64,000 nucleotides of DNA from Streptomyces chrestomyceticus JCM 4735 (GCF_003865135.1 NZ_BHZC01000001.1:6944001-7008000), one strand, 5' to 3'; shown: positions 35,687-46,500, counted from the first letter of the stretch. Numbers and translations are program-made. The notes: generated by a model from the sequence alone, not told the origin.

Positions 35687-36814
35687 TCAGCCGTCCAGGC
35701 CCGGTCCCTTGTCCAGGGTGCCCGGGCGCCGCTCCCCGTCCGCCGGCGCCAGCCGGGCGGGGTCCTCCCCGCTGTCGGGAGCGGCGGCGGTGACCACCCT
35801 CGGCAGCGCGTACGGGTGTTCCGCGCGCAGCCAGTCGATCATCCGCTCGCGGACCTCGCAGCGCACCGACCAGATGGAGTCCGAGTCGCGGGCGGTGACC
35901 AGGGCGCGTACCTGGATGGTGGTCGGTGTGGTGTCGGTGACCACCAGGCTCCAGCCGCGGCCGTCCCAGTCGGTGCTGTTCTGCAGGATCTCGTGCAGCC
36001 GCTCCCGCATCTTCTCCACGGGGGCCGCGTGGTCGAGGTGGAAGAAGACCGTGCCGGTCATCTGCGCGCCGCCGCGCGACCAGTTCTCGAACGGCTTGCT
36101 GGTGAAGTAGGACACGGGCATGGTGATCCGCCGCTCGTCCCAGGTCCGTACGGTCAGGAAGGTCAGGGTGATCTCCTCGACCGTGCCCCACTCCTTGTCC
36201 ACGACCACCGTGTCCCCGATGCGCACCATGTCACCGAAGGCGATCTGCAGGCCGGCGAAGAGGTTGCCGAGGGTGGACTGCGCGGCGACACCGGCCACGA
36301 TGCCGACCAGTCCCGCCGAGGCCAGCATGGACTGGCCGACCGTCTGCATCTTCGGGAAGGTCAGCAGCATCGAGGCCGCGGCGACGACGATGACGACCGC
36401 CGTGACCACCCGCTGGATCAGGGTGACCTGGGTACGGACCCGCCGGACCCGGGCCGCGTCCCGCGCGCCCGCCGCGTACCGGGAGTACGAGGACTCCACG
36501 ATGGCCGCCGACGCCCGGACGGCGAGCCAGGCGGTGGCCGCGATCAGGACGAGGGAGAGGATCTGGCCGAGGCCCGCTTCGTGGTCCTCGATGAACGCCA
36601 GCCCTGTTCTGTCGTAGAGACCGCGCAGCAGCGCGGTCACCAGCACCACCTGCAGGGGGACGCGGCAGCGCCGCAGGAGGCCCCACAGTGGCGTGTCCGG
36701 GCGGGCCGTGTCGGCCCGGCGCAGTGCCAGGTCGGCCAGCCAGCCCAGGATGAGCGTCACGACTATCGAGCCGCCTACGACGATGAGCGGACGAAGCACG
36801 TCCTCCATGGACAC
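35687..36814 (-). CDS. MscS family mechanosensitive ion channel
   Basis: A 375-aa membrane protein. Three or four N-terminal helices end in the pore-lining segment GLVGIVAGVAAQSTLGNLFAGLQIA, given here in two parts (GLVGIVAGVAAQ, then STLGNLFAG), followed by the MscS beta domain with GDTVVVDKEWGTVEEITLTF. A cytoplasmic alpha-beta region and a Pro/Asp-rich tail complete it. It should release solutes on hypo-osmotic shock. GTG at 36814 has AGGAGGACC upstream at the right distance; ATG two codons later is possible. It is divergent from the hydrolase gene at 36914. Confidence 0.93.
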   Translation of the reverse strand: MSMEDVLRPLIVVGGSIVVTLILGWLADLALRRADTARPDTPLWGLLRRCRVPLQVVLVTALLRGLYDRTGLAFIEDHEAGLGQILSLVLIAATAWLAVRASAAIVESSYSRYAAGARDAARVRRVRTQVTLIQRVVTAVVIVVAAASMLLTFPKMQTVGQSMLASAGLVGIVAGVAAQSTLGNLFAGLQIAFGDMVRIGDTVVVDKEWGTVEEITLTFLTVRTWDERRITMPVSYFTSKPFENWSRGGAQMTGTVFFHLDHAAPVEKMRERLHEILQNSTDWDGRGWSLVVTDTTPTTIQVRALVTARDSDSIWSVRCEVRERMIDWLRAEHPYALPRVVTAAAPDSGEDPARLAPADGERRPGTLDKGPGLDG

Positions 36815-36913
36815 TTCCGGTCCTCCTAGGTGTGGTCAGCTTCGTGCCGGTACCTACTGACCGTAACTGGCACGATGGTGGAAGTGCGATCCAATGACAG
36901 GGAAGTGAATTCA

Positions 36914-37528
36914 GTGGTCTCTTCGTCCGCCTCGCCGTCCGCGCCGTCCGCGAAACCCTCGACGGTTGTCCTGTTCCACTCGGTGTGCGGCCTGCGGCCC
37001 GCGGTGCACGCCGCCGCCGACCGGCTGCGCGCGGCCGGTCACGAGGTCGTCGTGCCGGACCTCTTCGACGGGCGGACCGCGGACACCGTCGAGGACGGCG
37101 TGGCGATCAAGGACGAGATCGGCAAGGACGAACTGCTGGTCCGTGCCGTGACCGCGGCCGCGCCGTATTCCGACCGGGGCGTGGTCTACGCGGGCTTCTC
37201 CTTCGGCGGCGCGGTCGCCCAGAACCTCGCCCTGGGCGACGAGAAGGCGCGCGGCCTGCTGCTGATGCACGGTACCTCGGACCTCGCCGACGACGCGGCG
37301 GTCGACGAGCTGCCCGTCCAGTTGCATGTCGCCGATCCGGACCCGTTCGAGCCGCACGACTGGCTGAACGCCTGGTACCTGCGGATGGGGCGGGCCGGCG
37401 CGGACGTGGAGGTCTACCGCTACCCGGGCGCCGGGCACCTGTTCACCGACCCGGACCTGCCGGACTACGACGAGGAGGCCGCCGAGAGCGCCTGGAAGGT
37501 CGCCCTCGGCTTCCTCGACTCGCTGTAA
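36914..37528 (+). CDS. Dienelactone hydrolase-like alpha/beta hydrolase
   Basis: A 204-aa cytoplasmic enzyme of the dienelactone hydrolase fold. The nucleophile elbow is AGFSFGG, so the nucleophile appears to be Ser rather than the Cys of classical dienelactone hydrolases. The acid is probably Asp in HVADPDPFEPHD and the base is His in GAGHLFTDPD. VVVPDLFDG near the N terminus is typical. GTG at 36914 is chosen because AGGGAAG lies 9-15 bp upstream; starts at 36905 and at ATG 36875 are alternatives. The substrate is unknown. Confidence 0.85.
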   Translation: MVSSSASPSAPSAKPSTVVLFHSVCGLRPAVHAAADRLRAAGHEVVVPDLFDGRTADTVEDGVAIKDEIGKDELLVRAVTAAAPYSDRGVVYAGFSFGGAVAQNLALGDEKARGLLLMHGTSDLADDAAVDELPVQLHVADPDPFEPHDWLNAWYLRMGRAGADVEVYRYPGAGHLFTDPDLPDYDEEAAESAWKVALGFLDSL

Positions 37529-37562
37529 GGCTGTTAGTGGCTTTACGGGGGCGCGGGGCGGG

Positions 37563-39218
37563 TCAGCGCACCGGCTGCCGGACCCGCTCCACCCGCTGGG
37601 TGCCCGACAGGGTCCGGTAGGAGCGTGCCAGTGCGGTGGTGGCGTGCGGGTCGGTCCGGTCGGAGACGGTGAAGTAGTCCATCTGCGTGCGCTCGGCGCT
37701 GACGTCCAGGACGCCGTAGCCGTGCGAGTCCATGTCCAGCCACTTCACATGGCGGTTGGCGGCCCGGACCGCGGCGACGCCTGCCAGCGAGACGGTGTGC
37801 GGGGCGACGTGCAGGAAGTCGTCCACGTTGTCGGAGGTGACCGAGGTGACCACGAACTCGGTGGCGACCGGCGGCGTGGCCGGGTAGGTCGCGGCCTTCA
37901 CCGGCACCTCGTTGGCCCACGCCATGTGGATGTCGCCGGTCAGGAAGACGGTGTTGCCGATGCCGCGGTCGCGCAGGTGGGTCAGCAGCTCGCGCCGGTC
38001 GTCGGTGTAGCCGTCCCACTGGTCGGTGTTGACGGCCAGGCCCTCCTTGGGCAGGCCGAGGAGTTCGGCGAGCGGCGCCAGCAGGTGGGCCGGTACGGAG
38101 CCGAAGGCGACCTGGGAGATCATCACGGAGGTGCCGACCAGCCGCCAGGCGGTGTCCGAGCGTTCCAGTCCGGTCTTGAGCCAGCCCAACTGGGCGCGCC
38201 CGGTGATCGTACGGTCCGGGTCGTCCACCTTCCCACTGCCCGGCTTGACCTGTTCGTCCCGGAACGTACGCAGATCGAGCAGGTGCAGATCGGCGAGCTT
38301 GCCGAAGCGCAGCCGGCGGTAGGTGGTGCCCGCGACGGAGGTCCGTACGGGCATCCACTCGAAGTAGGCGCGCTTGGCGGAGGCCATCCGCGCCGCCCAG
38401 TCGCCCTCGGTGCCGGGGGTGTGGTTCACGGCGCCGCCGGACCAGGCGTTGTCGGCGAATTCGTGGTCGTCCCAGATCGCGATCATCGGATGCGCGGCGT
38501 GCAGGGCCCGGAGGTCGGGGTCGGTCTTGTGGACGCCGTGCCGGGTGCGGTAGTCGGCGAGGGTGATGATCTCGTGGGTGGGGGAGTGCTGCCGTACGAC
38601 CTTCTTCGAGGCGGGGAAGCCGCCGGTCGCGTACTCGTAGAGGTAGTCGCCGAGGTGCAGGACCGCGTCCAGGTCGCGGCGGGCCGCCAGGTGCCGGTAC
38701 GCGGAGAAGTAGCCCGCCTCCCAGTTGGCGCAGGAGACGACGCCGAAGCGGATGTTGCCGGCCTTCGCGTCGTGGGCGGGGGCGGTGCGGGTGCGGCCCA
38801 CGGGGGAGTGGATGCCGGCGGCGGTGAAGCGGTAGTAGTAGGCGGTGGCCGGTGCCAGACCGCGTACGTCGACTTTTACGGTGTGGTCGGCCGAGGCGGT
38901 GGTGGTCGCGGTTCCCCTCGCGACCACCGAGCCGAAGTCCTGGTCGGTCGCCACTTCCCAGTCCACCACGGTGTCCGGGCCGCGGCCGGAGCCGGGCACC
39001 GCGCCGGGCTCGGGCGTGACCCGGGTCCACAGCAGGACGCCGTCCGGGAGCGGGTCGCCGGAGGCCACGCCGTGCCGGAAGACCTGGGCGTCCGTACGGG
39101 GCCGGGCGTCCGTACCGGTCTGAGCGGCGCGGGCGGGGGCGGCGAAGGGCAGCAGGGCGGCGGAGGCGGCCGCTGCCGTGACGGCGGTGCGACGTGATAT
39201 CTGGTCATGATCGGTCAC
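37563..39218 (-). CDS. phoD: PhoD-like alkaline phosphatase, Tat-exported
   Basis: A 551-aa secreted phosphodiesterase/alkaline phosphatase of the PhoD family. The Tat signal has RRTAV at residues 9-13, a hydrophobic stretch at 13-27 and a cleavage site after APARA. An N-terminal Ig-like domain ([20 protein letters not shown]) precedes the metal-dependent catalytic domain with [37 protein letters not shown] and LTGDIHMAW. Family enzymes use Ca and Fe and release phosphate from esters and teichoic acids, and are usually under PhoP control; I did not identify PHO boxes. GTG at 39218. Confidence 0.93.
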   Translation of the reverse strand: MTDHDQISRRTAVTAAAASAALLPFAAPARAAQTGTDARPRTDAQVFRHGVASGDPLPDGVLLWTRVTPEPGAVPGSGRGPDTVVDWEVATDQDFGSVVARGTATTTASADHTVKVDVRGLAPATAYYYRFTAAGIHSPVGRTRTAPAHDAKAGNIRFGVVSCANWEAGYFSAYRHLAARRDLDAVLHLGDYLYEYATGGFPASKKVVRQHSPTHEIITLADYRTRHGVHKTDPDLRALHAAHPMIAIWDDHEFADNAWSGGAVNHTPGTEGDWAARMASAKRAYFEWMPVRTSVAGTTYRRLRFGKLADLHLLDLRTFRDEQVKPGSGKVDDPDRTITGRAQLGWLKTGLERSDTAWRLVGTSVMISQVAFGSVPAHLLAPLAELLGLPKEGLAVNTDQWDGYTDDRRELLTHLRDRGIGNTVFLTGDIHMAWANEVPVKAATYPATPPVATEFVVTSVTSDNVDDFLHVAPHTVSLAGVAAVRAANRHVKWLDMDSHGYGVLDVSAERTQMDYFTVSDRTDPHATTALARSYRTLSGTQRVERVRQPVR

Positions 39219-39248
39219 GGCCGATCACCATACTGTCGCGTAGGACAC

Positions 39249-39285
39249 TACGGGAGGGCTCGCGCAGGAAGTTCGCCCTCCCGTA
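39249..39285 (-). terminator. Hairpin after the first DsbA-like gene
   Basis: TACGGGAGGGC (39249-39259) and GCCCTCCCGTA (39275-39285) form a perfect 11-bp stem with a 15-nt loop, 40 bp past the minus-strand stop at 39325. Confidence 0.55.
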
Positions 39286-39324
39286 AACCGCTGTCCGCCG
39301 GGCCGGTGCCCAGGCCCCTCGCGG

Positions 39325-40179
39325 CTACTTCTTCGCGTCCTTCGCGGGCCCGAACTCGTCGTCGATCATCTTGTTGAAGTTGGCCGTGGCCAGCTCCTGG
39401 TACTGCTCCTTGGTCATCTGCTTCTGCGGGACCGGCGGCAGCTTCAGCTTCTTGTCGCCGTGCAGGAACGCCGGCGTCCCGGTCACGCCCTTGCGGCCGA
39501 AGAGCGCGGTCATCTCCATGGTCCAGCGGTCGTACGTACCGTTCTTGACCGCCGTCCGGAACTTCTCGTTGCCCTTCAGCTCGGGCACCTGATCGGCGAC
39601 CTCGATCAGCTTCTTGTCCTTGGCGTAGGCGTCGTCGGCCTCTTCGGGGTGGTTCTTCTCCGCGTACAGCGCGGTCTTGTACTTGAGGAACGCCTCCGGG
39701 CTGACGTTCAGGGCCGCGCCGAGCGCGCTGAGCGCGTTCTTGGAGCCCTCGCCGCCCTGCCCGCCGTCGATGAAGGTGTACATGGTGAAGCGGATCTTGT
39801 AGCGGCCGTCCTCCATGCCCTTCAGTAGGGCCGGGCCCGCGCTCTGCTCGAAGCCCGCACAGGCCGGACAGCGGATGTCCTCGAAGACCTCCAGGGTCTC
39901 CTTCGCCTCCGGCTTGCCGATGACGATCTCGGTGCCGTTCTTGCCGCTGGTGTTGGCGGGCTTGACCAGGTCGGCCTCCTTGGCCGCCTCCCAGCCGGTG
40001 GGCTCGTTCGCCTTCATGATCCCGAAGCCGATGCCGCCGGCTATGACGAGGACACCGAGCACCGAGGCCCCCACCACGAGCTGCCGGCGGATCTTCTCCT
40101 TCTTCTTCTGCCGCTCGCGCTCGGCACGGATCCGCTCGCGGGCCGCCTGCTTGCTCGCCTGGCTGTTGCGGTCGCTCAT
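39325..40179 (-). CDS. DsbA-like thioredoxin-fold protein, membrane anchored (paralogue 1)
   Basis: A 284-aa protein with a basic cytoplasmic N terminus (ASKQAARERIRAERERQKKK, residues 8-27), one membrane helix at 34-54, and an extracytoplasmic DsbA-like domain with the redox motif CPAC (Cys104, Cys107) in FEDIRCPACAGFEQ. It probably makes or rearranges disulfides in exported proteins. It is clearly homologous to the next upstream gene, with near-identical N termini and the shared KPANTSGKNGTEI segment. ATG at 40179; the longer frame is rejected because paralogue similarity begins at this Met. The 170-bp gap and a TAAAAT hexamer at minus 40273-40268 suggest its own promoter. Confidence 0.88.
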   Translation of the reverse strand: MSDRNSQASKQAARERIRAERERQKKKEKIRRQLVVGASVLGVLVIAGGIGFGIMKANEPTGWEAAKEADLVKPANTSGKNGTEIVIGKPEAKETLEVFEDIRCPACAGFEQSAGPALLKGMEDGRYKIRFTMYTFIDGGQGGEGSKNALSALGAALNVSPEAFLKYKTALYAEKNHPEEADDAYAKDKKLIEVADQVPELKGNEKFRTAVKNGTYDRWTMEMTALFGRKGVTGTPAFLHGDKKLKLPPVPQKQMTKEQYQELATANFNKMIDDEFGPAKDAKK

Positions 40180-40301
40180 GGTGCTTACCGACTCCCTGTC
40201 CCCAGTGCCCCGTGCCCGGCGGCGCACGGTCCGCTTCGTGCCCGGAGTCTGCCATGGGCACGACGATTTTACGGGTCAAGATTTGGCATCGGCGTACGGC
40301 G

Positions 40302-40332
40302 GAGCCCCGGGCCGGAAGGCCGGTCCGGGGCT
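40302..40332 (-). terminator. Hairpin after the second DsbA-like gene
   Basis: GAGCCCCGG/CCGGGGCTC arms with an inner CCGG/CCGG extension around 40302-40332 form a strong GC stem 18 bp past the minus-strand stop at 40350. Confidence 0.55.
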
Positions 40333-40349
40333 CCGGGAAGGGCGGCGGA

Positions 40350-41192
40350 TCAGCCCTTCATGGCCTTGTCGACCTCGGCGGTGAAGGCGTCCGGCGTGGA
40401 CGGCGCGACCTTGCCGTTCGCGGAGTCGGTGCCCAGCACCGTGTCGTCCATCTTGACCGTCGGCGTGCTCTTGACGTCCTTGAAGCCGTTGAACGCCTCG
40501 GACATCTCCATCGCCCAGCGGTTGTACGTACCGGCCTTCACCGCGTCCTGGAACTTGGCGTTGCCCTTCAGCGCGGGCACCGTGTCGGCGACCTTGATCA
40601 GGTAGTTGTTGTCGGCGAACTTGTCCGGACCGGTCTCCTCCGGGTGGTACTCCTTCGAGAACAGCGCCTCCTTGAACTTCAGGAACGCGTCCGGGCTCAC
40701 GTTCAGCGCGGCGCCCATCGCGCTGAGCGCGTTCTTGGAGCCGGTGCCCTGGAGGTTGTTGTCCAGGAAGGTGCCCAGGTGGATGGAGGCCTTGTACTTG
40801 CCGGCCTTCAGGTCCTTCTGGATCGTCTCGCCGACGTTCTGCTCGAAGCCCGCGCAGCCCGGGCAGCGGGCGTCCTCGAAGAGCGACAGCGTGTGCTTGG
40901 CGTCCTTCTTGCCGACGATGATCTCCGTGCCGTTCTTGCCGGAGGTGTTGGCCGGCTGGACGAGCTTGGCGCTCGCCGCGTCGGACCACTTGGCGGAGCC
41001 GCCGCCCGAGTCGCCGCCGCCCGAGTTGGCCACGGCGACGCCGATGCCGCCCGCGACGGCCAGCACGGCGACGATCGAACCGCCGACGGTCAACTGCCGG
41101 CGGACCTTCTCCTTCTTCTTCTGCCGCTCGCGCTCGACGCGCAGCCGCTCGCGGGCTGCCTGCTTGTTGGCCTGGCTGTTGCGGTTGCTCAT
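40350..41192 (-). CDS. DsbA-like thioredoxin-fold protein, membrane anchored (paralogue 2)
   Basis: A 280-aa paralogue of the preceding entry: basic N terminus (QANKQAARERLRVERERQKK, residues 7-26), membrane helix at 34-56, then a Gly/Ser linker and a DsbA-like domain with CPGC (Cys110, Cys113) in FEDARCPGCAGFEQ. The middle dipeptide differs from its paralogue (PG against PA), which is expected to alter redox potential and therefore substrate. ATG at 41192, placed by paralogue alignment. It is 61 bp downstream of a membrane protein on the same strand and may be co-transcribed with it. Confidence 0.88.
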   Translation of the reverse strand: MSNRNSQANKQAARERLRVERERQKKKEKVRRQLTVGGSIVAVLAVAGGIGVAVANSGGGDSGGGSAKWSDAASAKLVQPANTSGKNGTEIIVGKKDAKHTLSLFEDARCPGCAGFEQNVGETIQKDLKAGKYKASIHLGTFLDNNLQGTGSKNALSAMGAALNVSPDAFLKFKEALFSKEYHPEETGPDKFADNNYLIKVADTVPALKGNAKFQDAVKAGTYNRWAMEMSEAFNGFKDVKSTPTVKMDDTVLGTDSANGKVAPSTPDAFTAEVDKAMKG

Positions 41193-41253
41193 GACTGTCC
41201 TGCTCCTGGAAAAGGTGTGAACGGGTGCCTGTCCATAAGCCGCGGCCCGAAGG

Positions 41254-41913
41254 CTACGCGGCGAGGGAACAGGGCGGTCCACGCCGTACGACGCAGTGCA
41301 CGAGCAGCGGGACGGCCCGCGGAGCGGCTTCCGTACGCGCGGGCCGGGCGGCCGGGCGGTGCGGTACGGGCAGCGCCCGGACCACCGCCACCGCCAGCAG
41401 CAGCGGCCGGAACGCGAACGCCGTCACCGCCCCCAGCAACTGGGCCAGCGCCGCCTCGCCCCGCCGCAGCCAGGCCGCCGCGAGCAGCCCCACGGCGACG
41501 TGCACGGCGAGCAGCAGCAGCCAGGTCGCGACGGGCGTCCGGTCCTCCGGCGCCAGGTGCGCCAGGGGAGTGCCCACGTCACCGCCGCCGCACAGCAGGT
41601 CCACGCCCAGCGACCGCAACGGCCCGGTGACCGGGCCGCCGGCCCGCCCGTAACAGGTGTGCTGGCCGGCGCTGAAGACCGTGTCGGCGGCCAGCTCCAG
41701 CGGTACGAGCAGGGCGGCGATGCGCCAGTAGCCGCGCTCCCGGCCGGCCAGCGCGTACGCGACGGCGAACACGGCGGCCGACAGGAGGGCGACGGTGGTC
41801 AGCGGCAGCGGCATCCGGGACAGCAGCACATGGCCCGCGGCGGACAGCGTCACGCACAGCGCCGTGAAGAGCGCTGCGCGCAGTGCCCGCAGGTGTGCCG
41901 CCGAGATGTCCAT
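41254..41913 (-). CDS. Unidentified membrane protein with a cysteine pair
   Basis: A 219-aa protein that I do not recognise. It has about five hydrophobic segments (residues about 12-32, 38-56, 63-80, 127-150 and 155-180) and a basic tail. A loop between the third and fourth segments has Cys87 (QHTCYGR) and Cys108 (LLCGGG). It lies directly upstream of two thiol oxidoreductase-like genes on the same strand, so it could be a redox partner, but this rests only on position and the cysteine pair. ATG at 41913 has a weak ribosome site. Confidence 0.7.
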   Translation of the reverse strand: MDISAAHLRALRAALFTALCVTLSAAGHVLLSRMPLPLTTVALLSAAVFAVAYALAGRERGYWRIAALLVPLELAADTVFSAGQHTCYGRAGGPVTGPLRSLGVDLLCGGGDVGTPLAHLAPEDRTPVATWLLLLAVHVAVGLLAAAWLRRGEAALAQLLGAVTAFAFRPLLLAVAVVRALPVPHRPAARPARTEAAPRAVPLLVHCVVRRGPPCSLAA

Positions 41914-42000
41914 TGCAGCGAGTCTGCCATGGCCGGGTGTAAGTCGGCACTAAGAGGCGCGAATACGTCACCTCTCCGCCTCCTCACCCCGTGGCGCGCC

Positions 42001-43344
42001 TCACAGACCGGGTATGCGGCCGTTGCGGAAGAGGTCCACGAACGTCTGGTGGTCGGCGCGGGCCCGGGCTCCGTACGCGTGCGCGAAGTCCACCAGCAGC
42101 GGGCCGAAGCCGTCCTCGTCGGCGGCTATGGCGGCGTCGATGGCGCGCTCGGTGGAGAACGGCACCAGGGAGTGGCCGCTCTCGTCGTCCGCTGCGGCGT
42201 GCATCGCCGCGGTCGCCCGGCCCAGGTCCGCGACGACCGCCGCGATCTCCGCCAGGTCGTCGATGTCCGACCAGTCCAGGTCGACCGCGTACGGGGAGAT
42301 CTCGGCCACCAACTGGCCGGCGCCGTCCAGCTCGGTCCAGCCCAGCCACGGGTCGGCGTGGTCCTGGAGGGCCCGCTGCGAGATCACCGTGCGGTGCCCC
42401 TCGTGCCGGAAGTAGCCGCGCACCCGCGGATCGGTGATGTGCCGGGAGACCGCCGGGGTCTGCGCCTGCTTCATGTAGATCACGACGTCGTTCTCCAGGG
42501 CGTCGCTGTTGCCCTCCAGCAGGATGTTGTACGAGGGCAGGCCCGCCGAACCGATGCCGATGCCGCGGCGCCCCACCACGTCCTTGACGCGGTAGGAGTC
42601 CGGGCGGGTCAGGCTGGAGTCGGGCAGCGTCTCCAGATAGCCGTCGAAGGCCGCCAGGACCTTGTAGCGGGTCGCGGCGTCCAGCTCGACCGTGCCGCCG
42701 CCCGAGGTGAAGCGGCGCTCGAAGTCGCGGATCTCGGTCATCGAGTCCAGCAGGCCGAAGCGGGTCAGCGAGCGGGCCACCCGCAGCGCGCCCAGCAGCG
42801 GCCCCTCGGCGGTGTCCAGGGTGAAGGGCGGCACGTCGTCGTCCTTGGCGCCGGTGGCCAGGGCGTGGATGCGCTCGCGGTAGGCGGCGGCGTAGATCCC
42901 CACCAGCTCGCTGATCTGCTCGTCGCTCAGCGCCTTGGCGTAGCCGATCAGGGCGACGGAGGCGGCGAAGCGCTTGAGGTCCCAGGTGAAGGGGCCGACG
43001 TACGCCTCGTCGAAGTCGTTGACGTTGAAGATCAGCCGGCCGGTGGCGTCCATGTACGTGCCGAAGTTCTCGGCGTGCAGATCGCCGTGGATCCACACCT
43101 GGCCGGTGCGCTCGTCCTCGTACGGACCGCTGCCCGGGCCGCCGTCCTGGGCGTGCAGGTCGTGGTAGAAGAGGCAGGCCGTGCCCCGGTAGAAGGCGAA
43201 GGCGGAGGCGGCCATCTTCCGGAATTTGACCCGGAAGGCCGCCGGGTCGGCGGCGAGCAGCTCCCCGAAGGCGGTGTCGAAGACGGCGAGGATCTCCTCG
43301 CCGCGCTGAGCGGCGTCCGGCGCCGGGACGAGCTGGGACGACAT
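42001..43344 (-). CDS. DUF2252 family protein
   Basis: A 447-aa cytoplasmic protein of the DUF2252 family, which has a kinase-like fold related to aminoglycoside phosphotransferases. Visible motifs are FYRGTACLFYHD, WIHGDLHAENFGTY (corresponding to the catalytic HGDLH loop) and FNVNDFDEAYVGPFTWDLKR, with the second Asp of the metal site. The target is unknown. ATG at 43344 is preceded by AGGAGG. The frame stays open far upstream (to 47061) through the antisense of dnaE, but that part is an artefact of GC bias. Confidence 0.9.
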   Translation of the reverse strand: MSSQLVPAPDAAQRGEEILAVFDTAFGELLAADPAAFRVKFRKMAASAFAFYRGTACLFYHDLHAQDGGPGSGPYEDERTGQVWIHGDLHAENFGTYMDATGRLIFNVNDFDEAYVGPFTWDLKRFAASVALIGYAKALSDEQISELVGIYAAAYRERIHALATGAKDDDVPPFTLDTAEGPLLGALRVARSLTRFGLLDSMTEIRDFERRFTSGGGTVELDAATRYKVLAAFDGYLETLPDSSLTRPDSYRVKDVVGRRGIGIGSAGLPSYNILLEGNSDALENDVVIYMKQAQTPAVSRHITDPRVRGYFRHEGHRTVISQRALQDHADPWLGWTELDGAGQLVAEISPYAVDLDWSDIDDLAEIAAVVADLGRATAAMHAAADDESGHSLVPFSTERAIDAAIAADEDGFGPLLVDFAHAYGARARADHQTFVDLFRNGRIPGL

Positions 43345-43490
43345 CGCGGGGTGCCTCCTGGGGCAGGTACTGCGGACGGGTGTGCCGCCTCTTCCAACGG
43401 CCGAGGCTACTCGCGAGTGCCCGCCCCGCGGGGGCGGCGGCCACCCCCGCGGGGCGCCGCCGCCCCCGCCATGTTGTCGGCGGAGAGTCG

Positions 43491-43496
43491 TAGACT
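43491..43496 (+). promoter_or_regulatory. Candidate -10 of dnaE
   Basis: TAGACT at 43491-43496 in the otherwise GC-rich 246-bp divergent region between the DUF2252 gene and dnaE. TTGTCG lies at 43474-43479, too close to serve as the matching -35, so the assignment rests on the -10 alone. Confidence 0.35.
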
Positions 43497-43590
43497 TCGA
43501 GACCGTCCCCGTTCTCGCCCACCGTGGCCCGGCCCCCGGGCCGAGGCGTCGGCGTGCCCGCAGTAACCGAGTCTCCGGAGGTCTTCCGCC

Positions 43591-46500
43591 GTGGCCAAGC
43601 CGCCCTTCACGCACCTGCACGTGCACACCCAGTACTCGCTGCTGGACGGCGCCGCGCGGCTGAAGGACATGTTCGAGGCGTGCAAGGAGATGGGGATGAC
43701 CCACATCGCCATGTCCGACCACGGCAACCTCCACGGCGCCTACGACTTCTTCCACTCCGCCCAGAAGGCCGGCGTCACGCCGATCATCGGTATCGAGGCG
43801 TACGTGGCGCCCGAGTCGCGGCGCACCAAGCGCAAGATCCAGTGGGGCCAGCCGCACCAGAAGCGCGACGACGTCTCCGGTTCCGGCGGTTACACCCACA
43901 AGACGATCTGGGCGGCGAACAAGACCGGGCTGCACAACCTCTTCAAGCTCTCCTCCGACGCGTACAAGGAAGGCTGGCTGCAGAAGTGGCCCCGGATGGA
44001 CAAGGAGACGATCTCCCAGTGGTCCGAGGGCCTGATCGCCTCCACCGGCTGCCCCTCCGGTGAGCTGCAGACCCGGCTGCGCCTCGGCCAGTTCGACGAG
44101 GCCCTGAAGGCCGCCTCCGAGTACCAGGACATCTTCGGGAAGGACCGTTACTTCCTGGAGCTGATGGACCACGGCATCGAGATCGAGCGCCGGGTCCGCG
44201 ACGGCCTGCTGGAGATCGGCAAGAAGCTCGGCATCCCGCCGCTGGTCACCAACGACTCGCACTACACCTACGCGCACGAGGCGTCCGCCCACGACGCCCT
44301 GCTGTGCATCCAGACCGGCAAGAACCTCTCGGACCCCGACCGCTTCCGGTTCGACGGCACCGGCTACTACCTGAAGTCCACGGACGAGATGTACGCCATC
44401 GACTCCTCGGACGCCTGGCAGGAGGGCTGCCGCAACACCCTCCTGGTCGCCGAGCAGATCGACACCACCGGCATGTTCGAGAAGCGCGACCTGATGCCGA
44501 AGTTCGACATACCGGAGGGCTACACCGAGGTCACGTGGTTCAAGGAGGAGGTCCGGCGCGGCATGGCCCGCCGCTACCCCGACGGGGTCCCCGAGGACCG
44601 GCAGCGGCAGGCCGAGTACGAGATGGACATCATCCTGCAGATGGGGTTCCCGGGGTACTTCCTCGTGGTCGCGGACTTCATCATGTGGGCGAAGAACAAC
44701 GGCATCGCGGTGGGCCCCGGCCGAGGTTCCGCGGCCGGCTCGATCGTCGCGTACGCCCTGGGCATCACCGACCTCGACCCGATCACCCACGGACTGATCT
44801 TCGAGCGGTTCCTCAACCCCGAGCGCGTCTCCATGCCCGATGTCGACATCGACTTCGACGAGCGCAGGCGCGTCGAAGTGATCAGGTACGTGACGGAGAA
44901 GTACGGCGCCGACAAGGTCGCCATGATCGGTACGTACGGCAAGATCAAGGCCAAGAACGCGATCAAGGACTCGGCCCGGGTGCTGGGCTACCCGTACGCC
45001 ATGGGCGACCGCCTCACCAAGGCCATGCCCGCCGACGTCCTCGGCAAGGGCATCGACCTCTCCGGCATCACCGACCCCCAGCACCCGCGCTACAGCGAGG
45101 CCGCCGAGATCCGGGGGATGTACGAGAACGAGCCCGACGTGAAGAAGGTCATCGACACCGCCAAGGGCGTCGAGGGCCTGGTCCGGCAGATGGGTGTGCA
45201 CGCGGCCGGCGTGATCATGTCCAGCGAGCCGATCGTCGACCACGCGCCGCTCTGGACGCGGCACACCGACGGTGTGACCATCACGCAGTGGGACTACCCG
45301 CAGTGCGAGTCGCTCGGCCTGCTGAAGATGGACTTCCTGGGCCTGCGCAACCTCACCATCATGGACGACGCAGTCAAGATGGTGGAGGCCAACAAGGGCA
45401 AGAAGCTGGAGCTCCTGGAGCTCCCGCTGGACGACCCCAAGACCTATGAGCTGCTCTGCCGCGGTGACACCCTCGGCGTCTTCCAGTTCGACGGCGGCCC
45501 GATGCGTTCGCTGCTGCGCCAGATGCAGCCCGACAACTTCGAGGACATTTCCGCCGTGTCGGCCCTGTACCGGCCGGGCCCGATGGGCATGAACTCGCAC
45601 ATCAACTACGCGGAGCGGAAGAACGGCCGCCAGGAGATCACCCCGATCCACAAGGAGCTGGAGGAGCCGCTCAAGGAGGTCCTGGGCCTGACCTACGGCC
45701 TGATCGTCTACCAGGAGCAGGTCCAGAAGGCCGCCCAGATCGTCGCCGGGTACTCCCTCGGCGAGGCGGACGTCCTGCGCCGCGTGATGGGCAAGAAGAA
45801 GCCCGAGGAGCTGGAGAAGAACTTCGTCCTCTTCCAGGCCGGTGCCCGCAAGAACGGCTTCAGCGACGAGGCGATCCAGGCCCTGTGGGACGTCCTGGTC
45901 CCGTTCGCCGGCTACGCGTTCAACAAGGCGCACTCCTCCGCGTACGGACTGGTCACGTACTGGACCGCCTACCTCAAGGCGAACTACCCGGCGGAGTACA
46001 TGTCCGCGCTGCTCACCTCGGTGCGCGACGACAAGGACAAGTCGGCGGTCTACCTCAACGAGTGCCGCCGCATGGGCATCAAGGTGCTCCCGCCGAACGT
46101 GAACGAGTCGCTGGCGAACTTCGCCGCCCAGGGCGACGACGTGATCCTCTTCGGCCTCACCGCCGTCCGCAACGTCGGCCAGAACGTGGTGGACTCGATC
46201 ATCCGCTGCCGCAAGGCCAAGGGGAAGTACACCTCCTTCCCCGACTACCTCGACAAGGTCGAGGCGGTCGTGTGCAACAAGCGCACCACCGAATCGCTGA
46301 TCAAGGCGGGCGCCTTCGACGAGATGGGGCACACCCGCAAGGGTCTGACCGCGCACTACGAGTCCATGATCGACAACGTGGTGCAGGTCAAGCGCAAGGA
46401 GGCCGAGGGGCAGTTCGACCTCTTCGGCGGGATGGGCGACGACAGCGCCGACGACGGCCCCGGCTTCGGTCTGGACATCGAGTTCTCCGACATCGAGTGG

